Part shown: positions 52,979 through 62,608 of the stretch, piece after piece | Layout of the letters: each line of letters starts with the position of its first letter | Position numbering within the stretch: the stretch's first letter is position 1 | Assembly (NCBI RefSeq): GCF_009856525.1 | Contig: NZ_CP047224.1 | Span: forward strand, 372,001 to 436,000 | DNA length: 64,000 nucleotides | Source: Neorickettsia findlayensis | GTDB taxonomy: Bacteria; Pseudomonadota; Alphaproteobacteria; Rickettsiales; Anaplasmataceae | Direction of reading: 5' to 3' | Program-made: the position numbers and the translations under genes | Notes under the pieces: model-generated | Database searches by the model: none | The model's input: only the letters and a program-made list of their open reading frames with translations | What the model was told of the DNA's origin: nothing

Positions 52979-55474
52979 TTAACCAGGATTACTGCAAAGA
53001 AAATTAACCATCTTACCAGGAACATATATAACTTTATCAACTACAGCATTCTTGATCAATCTTTTTGCTAGGGAAATTATCTCCTCTTCAGAAGAATCTT
53101 CCCTCACCTCCAATGATTCTATAAATTTCCCGTTCTTCCGAACCATCAATTTAATTGTATCGCTTCTAGGAACTGCTTCGCTATAAGTGACCCAAGGTGA
53201 ACTATACAAAAGGACATCTCCTTCGAGTTTTGAAGCCAAATACTCGGCTAAGTGTGGTGCAAGTGGTTCAAGTATCCTTAAAAGAATGAAAATCGTTTCT
53301 CTAGATAATGCTCCGGACGTACTTAACAAGTTGACTAACTCGTGAATCTTTGCAACTGCACAATTCAATTTTATTTCATCCATGTATTTTGTCATCTCAT
53401 AGATAATCCTGTTAATCTGGATTTTAATTTCCCGGTCTGTTTCGACTTTACCACTGGTTTCATTAGATAGGTACCTTTCGACAAGATTTTTGATTCTCTG
53501 CAAAAATTTAAACGACGCTTTTATACCCCTATCCGACCATCCAAAACTGTTCTCTGGAGGATTATCAGAAAGAATGAAGAACCTTGCTGCATCAGCACCA
53601 TATTTTGAGACTATTTCTTCAAGGTCCACAATATTCTTTTTAGATTTGCTCATCTTCTCCATTTTACCAACTAGAACTTTTTCACCTTTTTCCAGTAGTA
53701 ATTTCGCCTCCTCAGGGTATAGATACTCACCGGAAGAGTTTTGATAGCTTTCATGACAGACCATGCCTTGTGTGAGTAAATTACGAAATGGCTCTGTTAT
53801 CTCTATGTATCCACACTTGTTCAGGGCACGCATAAAGAATCTAGAATAAAGCAAGTGTAATATTGCATGTTCTATTCCCCCAATATACATATCAACAGGA
53901 AGAAAATGTCTGCAAGACTTCTTATCTATTCCTCCCTCTTTGCTGCAAAAAGCCGCGAAATACCAAGAAGATTCAAAAAATGTATCAAAAGTATCTGTGT
54001 CCCTTAGTGCAGGACCACCACATTTTGGACAATTTGTGTGTTTCCATGTTGGATGGTGTTCTAGTGGATTACCCTGTACCGCAAATTCTACTTCTTCTGG
54101 AAGGGTGACAGGCAGATCTTCAACGTTTACTGGTTGCATTGAACATTTTTCACAGTACACAACCGGAATCGGACACCCCCAATATCGTTGCCTTGATATT
54201 CCCCAATCTCGCAATTTGTATGAGTTCTTTGCTTCACCGATACCAATTGAAGAAATCTTTTTAATTATAAATTTTCGTGCTTCTATTACCTCCATCCCGT
54301 CTAAGAAATTTGAATTACACATTACTCCCTCTTCTAGGAGGTAGGGTAGTGTAGTGTTTGTACATTTTGGTGAGATGACTCTTAAGCAAGGTAGATTATG
54401 TTTCTGTGCGAATTCAAAATCTCGTGTATCATGAGCTGGACAACCAAATATTGCACCGGAACCGTATTCTGCAAACACAAAATTTGCGACGTATAAAGGA
54501 AGCTCATCGCCAGAAAATGGGTGCTTCACGCTTATTTTTGTTAGAATGCCAAGCTTTTGTTCGTGAACCTTCTCAAAATTTGCCTTTCCGGAAAAATTTT
54601 TGTTATCAGTGCAATGATCTGTCTCATAGGTAGTTTGGGTGCACAGTGTTTCTTTTTCTGCATCGCTCAATAAATCCAGTTCATTTACCAAAGGATGATC
54701 CACCGAAATAGCACAAAATGATGCTCCAAAGATCGTTTCGGGTCTAGTACTGAACACTTCAATGCATCTTCCCTCGTATCCGCTTATACGAAATTTTATC
54801 AGTGCTCCTTCGGATTTTCCTATCCAATTTGCTTGCATAATTTTAACTTTTTCTGGCCAGCCAGTAAGTGTATCTAATCCCTTAAGGAGTTCTTCGGAAA
54901 AGTCGCTAATTCTAAGGAACCATTGCGGAATCTTTCTCTTCACAATAACCGCACCCGATCTCCAACCACGCCCATCAATGACCTGTTCATTTGCAAGGAC
55001 TGTTTTGTCGATAGGATCCCAATTTACTTCGGAATTTTTTCTGTATGCTAAACCAGCTTTTAAAAAGGCCAAAAAAAATCTTTGTTCGTGTTTATAATAC
55101 TTAGGAGAGCACGTTGAAAGTTCTCTGCTCCAATCATACGATAGGCCTATACTCTTGAGAGAGATTCGCATTTTTGCAATATTTTTTTCCGTCCATATTC
55201 TTGGGTGAATATTGCTATTTATCGCTGCTTTTTCAGCAGGCAGACCAAATGCATCCCAACCGATAGGGTGTAATACATCGTATCCCTGACTTCTTTTATA
55301 GCGCGCTAATACGTCTCCGATGACATAATTTCTCAGATGTCCCATGTGTAGCTTCCCTGATGGGTATGGAAACATACTCAAAACGTAGTACTTTTTTCTT
55401 TGAAAGTCACAACTGGAAAAGTTCCATAGAGATTGAGCAAATTGTTCTATTTTTTTAAAATCGTAACTTGACAT
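52979..55474 (-). CDS. leuS: Leucine-tRNA ligase
   Basis: Class Ia synthetase with editing. HIGH is [23 protein letters not shown] is [11 protein letters not shown]. The CP1 editing domain (about 220-400) has [13 protein letters not shown] and the catalytic [13 protein letters not shown]. Start chosen is [17 protein letters not shown] at 55474, giving 831 residues; the frame extends 20 codons upstream. C-terminal [17 protein letters not shown] and [18 protein letters not shown] are normal. Confidence 0.95.
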   Translation of the reverse strand: MSSYDFKKIEQFAQSLWNFSSCDFQRKKYYVLSMFPYPSGKLHMGHLRNYVIGDVLARYKRSQGYDVLHPIGWDAFGLPAEKAAINSNIHPRIWTEKNIAKMRISLKSIGLSYDWSRELSTCSPKYYKHEQRFFLAFLKAGLAYRKNSEVNWDPIDKTVLANEQVIDGRGWRSGAVIVKRKIPQWFLRISDFSEELLKGLDTLTGWPEKVKIMQANWIGKSEGALIKFRISGYEGRCIEVFSTRPETIFGASFCAISVDHPLVNELDLLSDAEKETLCTQTTYETDHCTDNKNFSGKANFEKVHEQKLGILTKISVKHPFSGDELPLYVANFVFAEYGSGAIFGCPAHDTRDFEFAQKHNLPCLRVISPKCTNTTLPYLLEEGVMCNSNFLDGMEVIEARKFIIKKISSIGIGEAKNSYKLRDWGISRQRYWGCPIPVVYCEKCSMQPVNVEDLPVTLPEEVEFAVQGNPLEHHPTWKHTNCPKCGGPALRDTDTFDTFFESSWYFAAFCSKEGGIDKKSCRHFLPVDMYIGGIEHAILHLLYSRFFMRALNKCGYIEITEPFRNLLTQGMVCHESYQNSSGEYLYPEEAKLLLEKGEKVLVGKMEKMSKSKKNIVDLEEIVSKYGADAARFFILSDNPPENSFGWSDRGIKASFKFLQRIKNLVERYLSNETSGKVETDREIKIQINRIIYEMTKYMDEIKLNCAVAKIHELVNLLSTSGALSRETIFILLRILEPLAPHLAEYLASKLEGDVLLYSSPWVTYSEAVPRSDTIKLMVRKNGKFIESLEVREDSSEEEIISLAKRLIKNAVVDKVIYVPGKMVNFLCSNPG

Positions 55475-55641
55475 GTAGTCCAACCGTAAACAGTCTGAAC
55501 GGGATTCTAGCACAAGACAACTTACATGACACAATACAGATATATGTTAATTGTCTTCTGTTGTTTTACCTTGTAGCGTTTCTTTATATCCAAATTTAAG
55601 CAATATTTGTAATATTTTTTGTATAAAAATAGAGAATTAAT

Positions 55642-56091
55642 ATGGGGAACTTTAATATTAATAGAATCATAACTTGCCTTATAGTCGGAACCATACTGTC
55701 TGGCTGTATGAGCTTTAACCCGGTGTATAGCACATCATATAGCTTTATTCCTCCAAAAAGTCAGAGTGGAAGAGAATGCGCAAACAAGTGTCTGCTTGCG
55801 AAACAAATGTGTCAAAGTGCTTGTGAGAAGATTCATGATACACGGACGGCAAATATCCTCATAAATATAGGAAACAAAGAAAAAAAGGAAAAACATGATT
55901 CCTTAGATGAATTCCACGAACTCAATAAGCGAGAGATGGCAGAGTATCGCAGAGAAATCAAAGAAGAGGCGAGATATGAAAGATGCCGGGACTCTTGTAA
56001 TGACGATCACCGACTATGTCACACGAACTGCGGTGGTGAAGTAATAGCAAAAACAATGTGCATACGAAATTGCGATGAGGAAAAAAAATAG
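55642..56091 (+). CDS. Lipoprotein with duplicated C-x3-C-x6-C-x3-C motif
   Basis: 149 residues. N-terminal signal with lipobox LIVGTILSGC (lipidated Cys 22). The mature part carries CANKCLLAKQMCQSAC (residues about 46-61) and CRDSCNDDHRLCHTNC (about 115-130): both are C-x3-C-x6-C-x3-C. A Lys/Glu-rich helix separates them, and a third C-x3-C (CIRNC) is near the end. I infer two disulfide-bonded helical hairpins in the periplasm or at the surface. Not a family I recognise. A good AT-rich promoter-like region precedes it, but no operon partner. Confidence 0.7.
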   Translation: MGNFNINRIITCLIVGTILSGCMSFNPVYSTSYSFIPPKSQSGRECANKCLLAKQMCQSACEKIHDTRTANILINIGNKEKKEKHDSLDEFHELNKREMAEYRREIKEEARYERCRDSCNDDHRLCHTNCGGEVIAKTMCIRNCDEEKK

Positions 56092-56171
56092 CACCATACT
56101 GTTACACCATACTATTCATAAATCTTGTTTCTTACAGAGCAGTCAGACTGTTCTATAAGAAACTTAAAGTG

Positions 56172-56789
56172 TTACAATCTCCTGAGCGTAAAGATTACTT
56201 TACCTATTATGTCAATTTCATCAAAGTGTTTGATATAGGTCGAGTATTTCTCATTATCCGGGGTTATCTTAACGTCTTGGCTTCCAAAGATATGTTCAAC
56301 GCTTCGCACTATACTGTTGAACTTATCACGTATAAGAAAGACCCCGGACTTCATTCTATCACCCTGAACAAACTTTTTAATTATTAAAGTTTCATTCGGC
56401 ATTATGCTTGGTAACATGCTGTCGTCATACATAGTGCAGGAGTATAGTTCGCATGCCTCGCTTATGTTTTCTTCGCAAAAAGCCCTGTTCAAAAGAAAAC
56501 TAACACCAAGATGATTATCTAAGCTGTGTACGGGTAGATAATTTTCGTAATCTATTGAATCTGGTGATACATTTATAAGATAAGAGATCGAGATACCTAA
56601 TTCCCTTGAAATGGAGTTAAGCTTTTTTGAAGTAGGGTTCTTTGACTTACCATTCAATATGTCGTATACAAATGATTTTCCAACCCCAGCTCTTTCAGCG
56701 AGTTCTCTTGCATTAATGCCGATCTCTCCCATCCGCTTCCTGATTTTATATGCCATTACGTTTGTTATCTGGTCAGCGATTTTTGTCAT
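56172..56789 (-). CDS. C1/LexA-like transcriptional repressor (XRE HTH plus S24 domain)
   Basis: 205 residues. HTH at MGEIGINARELAERAGVGKSFVYDILNGKSKNPTSKKLNSIS; C-terminal S24-like domain at CTMYDDSMLPSIMPNETLIIKK (with the Ser of YDDSMLP), then SGVFLIRDKFNSIVRSVEHI (position of the catalytic Lys holds Arg-Ser; uncertain), GKVIFTLRRL. LexA-type proteins have an Ala-Gly cleavage site in the linker, not seen clearly here. Upstream palindromes suggest autoregulation. It is the only prophage-like regulator in the window; no phage genes adjoin it. Confidence 0.82.
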   Translation of the reverse strand: MTKIADQITNVMAYKIRKRMGEIGINARELAERAGVGKSFVYDILNGKSKNPTSKKLNSISRELGISISYLINVSPDSIDYENYLPVHSLDNHLGVSFLLNRAFCEENISEACELYSCTMYDDSMLPSIMPNETLIIKKFVQGDRMKSGVFLIRDKFNSIVRSVEHIFGSQDVKITPDNEKYSTYIKHFDEIDIIGKVIFTLRRL

Positions 56790-56821
56790 GTCTGCTGCTC
56801 AATCAAAAAAAATATATCGTG

Positions 56822-56864
56822 GATGTATCACAATTTAAAATTGTGCACAATCTTCTTTGTACAA
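56822..56864 (-). promoter_or_regulatory. Promoter and operator cluster of the repressor gene
   Basis: Minus strand: TTGTGC (plus 56845-56850) and TACATC (plus 56822-56827) with a 17-base spacer that holds CACAATTTAAAATTGTG (56829-56845), a perfect palindrome with 8-bp arms. Two further palindromes follow: TTGTGCACAA (56841-56850) and TTGTACAA (56857-56864). A bound dimer would block the promoter. Confidence 0.55.
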
Positions 56865-57014
56865 TTATTCACAATTATTTATTAAAATAGATGTAAATTA
56901 TCAACTTTAAGCAGAAACATAGTAATCCCTATTTTAGACTTGATCGGCACCAACATTTAGTTCTATTGGGTTTTAAGCGATTCTATTCAATTAATGTAAC
57001 AATTTCACTGCACG

Positions 57015-57716
57015 ATGAAAAAATTTTTTTCTAGCACTAGTATATCAAAAAAGTGTATTTTTGGCTTGATATTCGCTTTATGCGTTTTATATCCATTCGC
57101 TTTTTATTTTGTATTTTCGTCTCCTATTGACCAATTACATGGTAATTTAGTGCGAATCATGTACATTCATGTTCCCGCAGCTTGGCTTGGTGTAGGCTTG
57201 TACTGTGTCATTGGGCTACTAAACTTGCTATATTTGTCTTTTTCTATATCGAGGCTTGGCGTAATTGCCTATGCATTAGCGCCGATCGGTATAGTTTTCT
57301 CATTAATCTGCTTAATCACCGGAAGTCTTTGGGGAAAACCAATATGGGGAGCATTTTGGGTATGGGACGCCAGATTGACATCAATGTTGGTCCTCTTTTT
57401 TTTATATTTAGGTTACTACATACTCTGGGATTACAAAGAGTATAACATCAAATTAGCTGCTATACTTAACTTGGTTGGTTTAGCAAATATCCCCGTTATT
57501 AAACTCTCTGTTTATTTGTGGGCAACATTGCATCAGAAATCCAGTTTTATAAGAAGTGGTGGCATATCGATTCATGCATCAATGCTTATGCCTTTATTAT
57601 TGATGTTTCTGGCATCCTTTGTGTTGACGCTAGTATTATGGTATTTTAATGCTCGTGCGGTGCTGAGCTTAAAGAAAATAGAGAAGCTGCTTTTGTATGA
57701 GAAGCCTACTGAGTAA
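57015..57716 (+). CDS. ccmC: Cytochrome c biogenesis heme protein CcmC
   Basis: A six-helix inner-membrane protein of system I cytochrome c maturation, which presents heme to CcmE. The tryptophan-rich heme-handling signature is visible: WGKPIWGAFWVWDARLTSMLVLFFLYLGYY. Flanking His residues are in MYIHVPAAWLG and TLHQKSSF. At 233 residues it is normal. Its 3' end overlaps pyrB by 20 bases. It serves cytochromes such as cycM in this window; other ccm genes are elsewhere. Confidence 0.92.
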   Translation: MKKFFSSTSISKKCIFGLIFALCVLYPFAFYFVFSSPIDQLHGNLVRIMYIHVPAAWLGVGLYCVIGLLNLLYLSFSISRLGVIAYALAPIGIVFSLICLITGSLWGKPIWGAFWVWDARLTSMLVLFFLYLGYYILWDYKEYNIKLAAILNLVGLANIPVIKLSVYLWATLHQKSSFIRSGGISIHASMLMPLLLMFLASFVLTLVLWYFNARAVLSLKKIEKLLLYEKPTE

Positions 57717-58575
57717 TAGGGACATTACCGTTGATGAGATTTATGAGATCTTCGATCTGGCTGCTTTCTATTTGAAGAATGGAATTAAAAGTGATCTAGC
57801 TGGAAAAGTGATTTTCTCACTTTTCTTTGAAAGCTCAACACGTACTGAGACTTCTTTTTCGCTTGCCGCAAGTAAGCTTGGCTGCCTAGTTGAAAAAGTA
57901 AATGTGGAAACTGTCGCACTAAAAAAGGGCGAGCACTTAGTCGATTTTTTTGCTTCCTTAAATGCTCTTTTACCTAATGCATTCGTAGTACGACACAGTC
58001 AAAGTGGTATTCTTCACCTCTTAGAAAAATATACTGATTGTTGTATTGTTAATGCAGGCGACGGGACAAACGAACATCCGACACAGGGATTAATAGATGC
58101 CTTTACCATTCTTCTACTAAAAGAAAAGATAGAGGGTTTGAACGTACTTGTCTGTGGAGATATCATAAGGAGTAGAGTTGCTCATTCTACCATACCCATA
58201 CTTCAAAGACTTGGAGCAACCGTTGCGATTTCTGGACCATTGAGTTTCATGCCTCTAATACAAGTAGAAGAAGTTGTTTACCACAGCAACTTTTCCGCAG
58301 CGGCTAAATCTGCTGATGTTATAATAATGCTGCGCACTCAGACCGAACGTACAGGGCAAAAAGTATTGGCTGGTACTACGGCTCCTTTTCGTCTTGATGA
58401 AAATGTTTTGAAAGATTTGGGTCGTGACGTGCTCATAATGCATCCTGGACCCGTTCATAGAAATTGTGAGATTTCAAATGCCGTCCTTGAAGACTCTAGA
58501 AATGCAATATTGACACAGGTCAGAAATTCTCAATTTGTGAGGGCAGCTGTATTGAATTTTCTCATCAAAAGTTAG
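57697..58575 (+). CDS. pyrB: Aspartate carbamoyltransferase catalytic chain
   Basis: PyrB makes carbamoyl aspartate in pyrimidine synthesis. FESSTRTETSFSLAASKLG is the carbamoyl-phosphate site; GDGTNEHPTQGLIDAFTI and HPGPVHRNCEI complete the catalytic set. Length 292 fits the non-pyrI-dependent form. It overlaps ccmC by 20 bases, implying translational coupling, though the two functions are unrelated. carA at 50.4 kb is in the same pathway. Confidence 0.93.
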   Translation: MRSLLSNRDITVDEIYEIFDLAAFYLKNGIKSDLAGKVIFSLFFESSTRTETSFSLAASKLGCLVEKVNVETVALKKGEHLVDFFASLNALLPNAFVVRHSQSGILHLLEKYTDCCIVNAGDGTNEHPTQGLIDAFTILLLKEKIEGLNVLVCGDIIRSRVAHSTIPILQRLGATVAISGPLSFMPLIQVEEVVYHSNFSAAAKSADVIIMLRTQTERTGQKVLAGTTAPFRLDENVLKDLGRDVLIMHPGPVHRNCEISNAVLEDSRNAILTQVRNSQFVRAAVLNFLIKS

Positions 58576-59076
58576 TGCCTTTCGCTATCAAGAAAATGAC
58601 TTTGGAGTAGTGTGGTTCCTCTCTGGGTTACTATAATGAGTTCGCTTTAACCCCGGTCCTGGGTCATGTCGTGAACATACAGCGTAAAGGGTTCCAGCGC
58701 TGATATTCTTCTCCGCGTTTTATATGATTATAGAACGCTTCTTATGCTGTAATTCATTGAGGTTTTCGTGAAACATTGAATGAAGTGCTTCTTATTGCTT
58801 AATGTAGCGATAATACGAATGAATTCTAACATGCTTTGCTCTTAAAGTATCTTCTACATCGCCTGAACTAGAGTTCGAAAGGTTAGTAGTCTATCGATGA
58901 AGAGAAAATTTCAGAATTCCTACAACTCAATATTGCTATCACTATAACTTGTATTTCCTTCCCGATTAGGAGTTTTGCAAATTTATTAAAAATTTTTTTA
59001 GAAAATAAATTATTTTATATCTATAAAAGTCACCGCGTTTATTGTTATAATTTATTAAATAATTTACAAATTCTTT
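58576..59076. other. Spacer before the stalked membrane protein gene
   Basis: 501 bases with no gene seen. The 3' part is extremely AT-rich and contains a perfect TATAAT at 59046-59051, 26 bases before the ATG, without a good -35. No tRNA or known RNA was recognised. Confidence 0.4.
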
Positions 59077-60597
59077 ATGCAAGCGCAAGAGACTCACCTT
59101 ATGGGTTATCTTACCCACGGGGGATGTACATATAAGTTAGTCAGAGAAGGAGACAGACTAATTCTAGAAGTCGAAAATCCATCTGGCCAAAAAGCTGCCA
59201 CAAGCCTAAGTGCTGTTGATTGCTCATCATTTGCACCAAAACTTGATCCACTCTCCAAAAGTAGTACATCTCAAGTTGCACTGACATTCAAAGAGATTTC
59301 TGGACGATTTAAGAGCTGCATTTATTCATTCGATAGTAGCAGCGCTGAATTGACTGAGCAGGGTAGTGGGTATGAGCACAACGGAAAGCTTTTAAATATA
59401 AATGCCTGTGGCTCTGTAAATCGTGAAAAACTCTGTGCAGTATATGAAGAATCAAACGTTGTAAAAGTTCAGGTCCTTTCTGTAAATAGTGATACAGGTG
59501 TTATTACAAGCAGCGCTGTTCCAAAGACAATAAGTGGCTTGGAGAGTAGTACAGTGACAGCGATTTCTGCCGCAGAAGTAGGGACGCATCGTATTGTAGT
59601 GCTCGCAAAGGATGGCACTACCTTGAAAAAGGGTAGTTCTACAGGAAGTAGTATTGCCATGTCCACATTTACACCGACTGGTGGATTAAGTGGGAACGAG
59701 GTAGACAGAATTATTGTCAATGCCTGCAAAGAAAGCAAAGCTTGTGCAATTGTAGGTTGCACAGATGGAAAGCTATATTATTTGAAATCCAATGGTAATA
59801 CTCTCAGTAGTACCGCGACTGAGATTATGAAAACCTCAAGTGAGGTTATAGACCTGAGTGTAGAACCAGAATACGGAAGTGGTAGTAGCGTATCAAGATT
59901 TAATCTCTTTGTAACTAATCGCAAAGGTGAGGTTACAAAGGGTACTTTCGCCATTAGTGGAAATCAATGTGAGAAAAGTAGTAGCGTTACTATTACAAAA
60001 GAAAGAAAGACAGCTACAAATACACCAACAAATCAAGCAAGACGAAAATCTACAAGCACGACTCAAGTAACAGCCGCACCCACTCAGAAAACAACCACGC
60101 CCATCGCAGTGAGAAGAAAAAGCATTACTTCTCGCACTGGCCATAGTACAAAAGCTACACCCAGAACCACGATGAGGAAAAAAGGAGCGACTGGAATTGC
60201 AGATACGTCCACTCAGGGAGTTATTCCAACTGTAGTAGATAGTTCAAGTAGTGCTTTTCATATTCAACATGCTGAACGATTTATTGGTAATACTACTGTT
60301 CAAAGAGGAAACAACTCAACTACGGTTGCACCTTCCGATACGGCTGTTATTGTATTTGCTACAGCGGCTGGAGGTATATTTCTTCTTCTATTGCTTGGAT
60401 TCCTGTATCTCGTATACCTTGTATATCAGAGAAGAGCCAGAATAAGACGTGTTTTAGAAAGTGGCTTTCCAGAACTCAGAATGGAAGAGTTGCGTCATTC
60501 CGATGAGGATGTTTCCGATGATGAAATGCCTGGCCCGTTGGAAGAAACAAGAACAGAACGCGAGCATAGGCGCGGCAATAAAGAATCGAACATATGA
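59077..60597 (+). CDS. Novel membrane protein with Thr/Ser/Lys/Arg-rich stalk
   Basis: 506 residues, no recognised family. Residues 1-310 form a beta-rich, Ser-rich, Cys-containing domain (Cys for example in GGCTY, VDCSS, KSCIY, NACGS, KLCAVY, ACKESKACAIVGC). Residues about 310-400 are a low-complexity linker rich in Thr, Ser, Lys and Arg (TKERKTATNTPTNQARRKST, TTPIAVRRKSITSRTGHSTK). One membrane helix follows at about 425-450 (TAVIVFATAAGGIFLLLLLGFLYLVYLV), then a positive stop (YQRRARIRR) and an acidic tail. No N-terminal signal peptide is obvious, so topology is uncertain. A host-directed or surface protein is my inference. Confidence 0.65.
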   Translation: MQAQETHLMGYLTHGGCTYKLVREGDRLILEVENPSGQKAATSLSAVDCSSFAPKLDPLSKSSTSQVALTFKEISGRFKSCIYSFDSSSAELTEQGSGYEHNGKLLNINACGSVNREKLCAVYEESNVVKVQVLSVNSDTGVITSSAVPKTISGLESSTVTAISAAEVGTHRIVVLAKDGTTLKKGSSTGSSIAMSTFTPTGGLSGNEVDRIIVNACKESKACAIVGCTDGKLYYLKSNGNTLSSTATEIMKTSSEVIDLSVEPEYGSGSSVSRFNLFVTNRKGEVTKGTFAISGNQCEKSSSVTITKERKTATNTPTNQARRKSTSTTQVTAAPTQKTTTPIAVRRKSITSRTGHSTKATPRTTMRKKGATGIADTSTQGVIPTVVDSSSSAFHIQHAERFIGNTTVQRGNNSTTVAPSDTAVIVFATAAGGIFLLLLLGFLYLVYLVYQRRARIRRVLESGFPELRMEELRHSDEDVSDDEMPGPLEETRTEREHRRGNKESNI

Positions 60598-60906
60598 CTC
60601 ATTTTAAAAATTAGAAAATTTTTTATCACCACAAAAGACAGCAGCGACATCAAACATCTTGTCTCACCTTTACTTATGCACAGCAGAAAAACGATTATGT
60701 GTAATGCTGATAAATATATAACTCTGATATCTAGAGCTATACCATAAGTAGGTGACCAAAACACATATAAGAACTCAGTATTGCTTCACGTATGCTAAAA
60801 GTTTCTCTCTGTAGGTCAGCGGGCAGGGCGAGGTCCATCAACCCGGAAGGCAAAACCTTATCTATTTTATGCCAGGAAAGTCAAATAGACTACCTCAATA
60901 ATAGAT
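60598..60906. other. Spacer with a GC-rich patch
   Basis: No gene. A GC-rich patch at about 60815-60860 stands out from AT-rich surroundings. It contains CCCGGAAGGC, which recalls the SRP RNA tip, but the flanking conserved bases are not there. Confidence 0.3.
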
Positions 60907-62280
60907 TCATTTGTGACAATGATCAGACATGACCACTCGGTTTCTACCTTTCTCCTTTGCAATGTAGAGGTTTGCATCAGCCCTTCCTATTAAGGTTTTT
61001 GCAGTATCTCGAGATTGATATTCGGACACTCCTATACTAACAGTCAACGGAACCTTTACTTCGTCATTAATAGTGCTAAATTCAGTTTTCTCAACAGTTT
61101 TTCTGATCCTTTCAGCGGTAGAAAAAGCCTCTTTAAGCCCGACATCGACAAGAACAACTACTATTTCCTCTCCTCCAAATTTGGCCACCAAGTCATTAAG
61201 CCTGAGACACCCCTTCAAGCATGTAGCAAGTTGCTTTAATACGAGGTCACCAGAAAGATGTCCACAAACATCATTGATCTTTTTAAAGTAATCAATGTCT
61301 ATCATCATCAGAGAAAAGGTCTTATTTTGTGACTTTGTTACAGTTGCTAGAAGCTCATCCATGTATTTTTCAAAATAGTACCTGTTGTACAACGATGTGA
61401 GTGGGTCTATGATGGCCATCTTAAGACTATCTTCTACATTTTTCTCGATGATATCTTGGTATTTTTTTCGCTTGATCTGTGTAGTTACTCTGGCAATGAA
61501 CTCGCTTTTGTTAATAGGAACACATATATAATCATTGATTCCAAGTTCTGTTATCTCAGCAATTAAACTTTCATCATCTTCATCATCAACTATTGCTATA
61601 ATCGGTATAGACCTCGTTTTTAATTGACTTTTGATTGCAGAACAAAGTCTAAGCAGATCCTTAGATACACTGATATTTACTATCAAGACATCAAAGGGCG
61701 TATATTCTGCTTCCTTTTCAGTAAGATAAAGTACATGCGGAAATGTTGGCTTGAGTATTTCCTCTAGCTCTTTGGATTCAGAATACTGTTGATTAACTAT
61801 TGCAATCACTCCAGATGATACATCTTCCACATAATTTATAATTTTACTTTCCGTACCGCTGGTAATTTGAGACTTAGTGCTTATTCTGAGACGCACCTCA
61901 TCCAGGACAGTTTTGAATCGCAATAGAGACTTTATTCTTATGAAAAGGGTAAAATCTTTCGCTGGTTTGACAAGAAAATCGTCGGCCCCACTACTCAGAC
62001 CTTCAACTTTATTTTCAATATCGTTGAGCGCAGTAACAATGATCACTGGGATGTGCATGGTGGAGTAATCACTTTTCAGACGTTTACACGTTTCAAATCC
62101 ATCCATTTCTGGCATCATCACGTCCAGCAAAATTACATCTGGCTGATGCCTCCTAGCAAGCTCTATTGCAGCAATTCCAGAGGAAGCAGTAATCACTTGA
62201 TAATACTTTGCTGTTAATTTGATCTCTAATATCTTAATGTTGCTTGGGATATCATCCACAACTAGAATTAATGCAGTCAT
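60907..62280 (-). CDS. pleD: Response regulator/diguanylate cyclase PleD
   Basis: Two receiver domains and a GGDEF domain, 457 residues. Receiver 1 (1-120) has the Asp pair at VVDDIPSN, the phospho-Asp in ILLDVMMPEMDGFETC and Lys in VKPAKDF. Receiver 2 (about 150-280) is degenerate. The cyclase domain begins IDPLTSLYNRYYFEKYM and has FGGEEIVVVLVD, a functional GG(D/E)EF variant, followed by VSIGVSEYQ. PleD makes cyclic di-GMP on phosphorylation and is the known c-di-GMP regulator of Anaplasma and Ehrlichia. It ends the gdh-tatB-pleD series. Confidence 0.92.
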   Translation of the reverse strand: MTALILVVDDIPSNIKILEIKLTAKYYQVITASSGIAAIELARRHQPDVILLDVMMPEMDGFETCKRLKSDYSTMHIPVIIVTALNDIENKVEGLSSGADDFLVKPAKDFTLFIRIKSLLRFKTVLDEVRLRISTKSQITSGTESKIINYVEDVSSGVIAIVNQQYSESKELEEILKPTFPHVLYLTEKEAEYTPFDVLIVNISVSKDLLRLCSAIKSQLKTRSIPIIAIVDDEDDESLIAEITELGINDYICVPINKSEFIARVTTQIKRKKYQDIIEKNVEDSLKMAIIDPLTSLYNRYYFEKYMDELLATVTKSQNKTFSLMMIDIDYFKKINDVCGHLSGDLVLKQLATCLKGCLRLNDLVAKFGGEEIVVVLVDVGLKEAFSTAERIRKTVEKTEFSTINDEVKVPLTVSIGVSEYQSRDTAKTLIGRADANLYIAKEKGRNRVVMSDHCHK

Positions 62281-62325
62281 TGTTTTTTACATTCAGGCAG
62301 CAAAACGACGTATAGTACTATACTG

Positions 62326-62604
62326 TTACTCACAATCCTTCTTTTCGATTTTCTCTACATCTTTTTCTTCTACTCGCAAATCGAGTGGAGCTTCATAAAC
62401 CTCGTATACCCGATCATCATCTCCGGTAATAGATTTAGAAGATACAGGTCGATGAAGATAATCTATCCATTCTTTTTTTAGTAGCTCAAAGCGTTCATTA
62501 AGGCTTCTAAGGGTCCCAAAAATTTCTCTTATGGATTCCTTGTCCAAGAAAAAAACTGCTATTCCAAGAATGACAAGGAGCTCAAAAAAGCCCACCCCTA
62601 ACAT
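62326..62604 (-). CDS. tatB: Sec-independent protein translocase subunit TatB
   Basis: 92 residues: FFELLVILGIAVFFLDKESI membrane helix with Glu 8, then the amphipathic IREIFGTLRSLNERFELLKKEW and a charged tail. Glu near the N-terminus and the longer tail favour TatB over TatA (26970). TatB binds the twin-arginine signal with TatC. The start lies 4 bases after the gdh stop, so it is coupled to gdh. No tatC next to it. Confidence 0.8.
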   Translation of the reverse strand: MLGVGFFELLVILGIAVFFLDKESIREIFGTLRSLNERFELLKKEWIDYLHRPVSSKSITGDDDRVYEVYEAPLDLRVEEKDVEKIEKKDCE

Positions 62605-62608
62605 AATA

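Noticed and set aside
60810-60865. GC-rich patch with CGGAAGG, possible SRP (4.5S) RNA
   Set aside because: The GGAA tip is present but the conserved GTCAG and AGCAG bases on either side are not in place, and I found no convincing closing stem.
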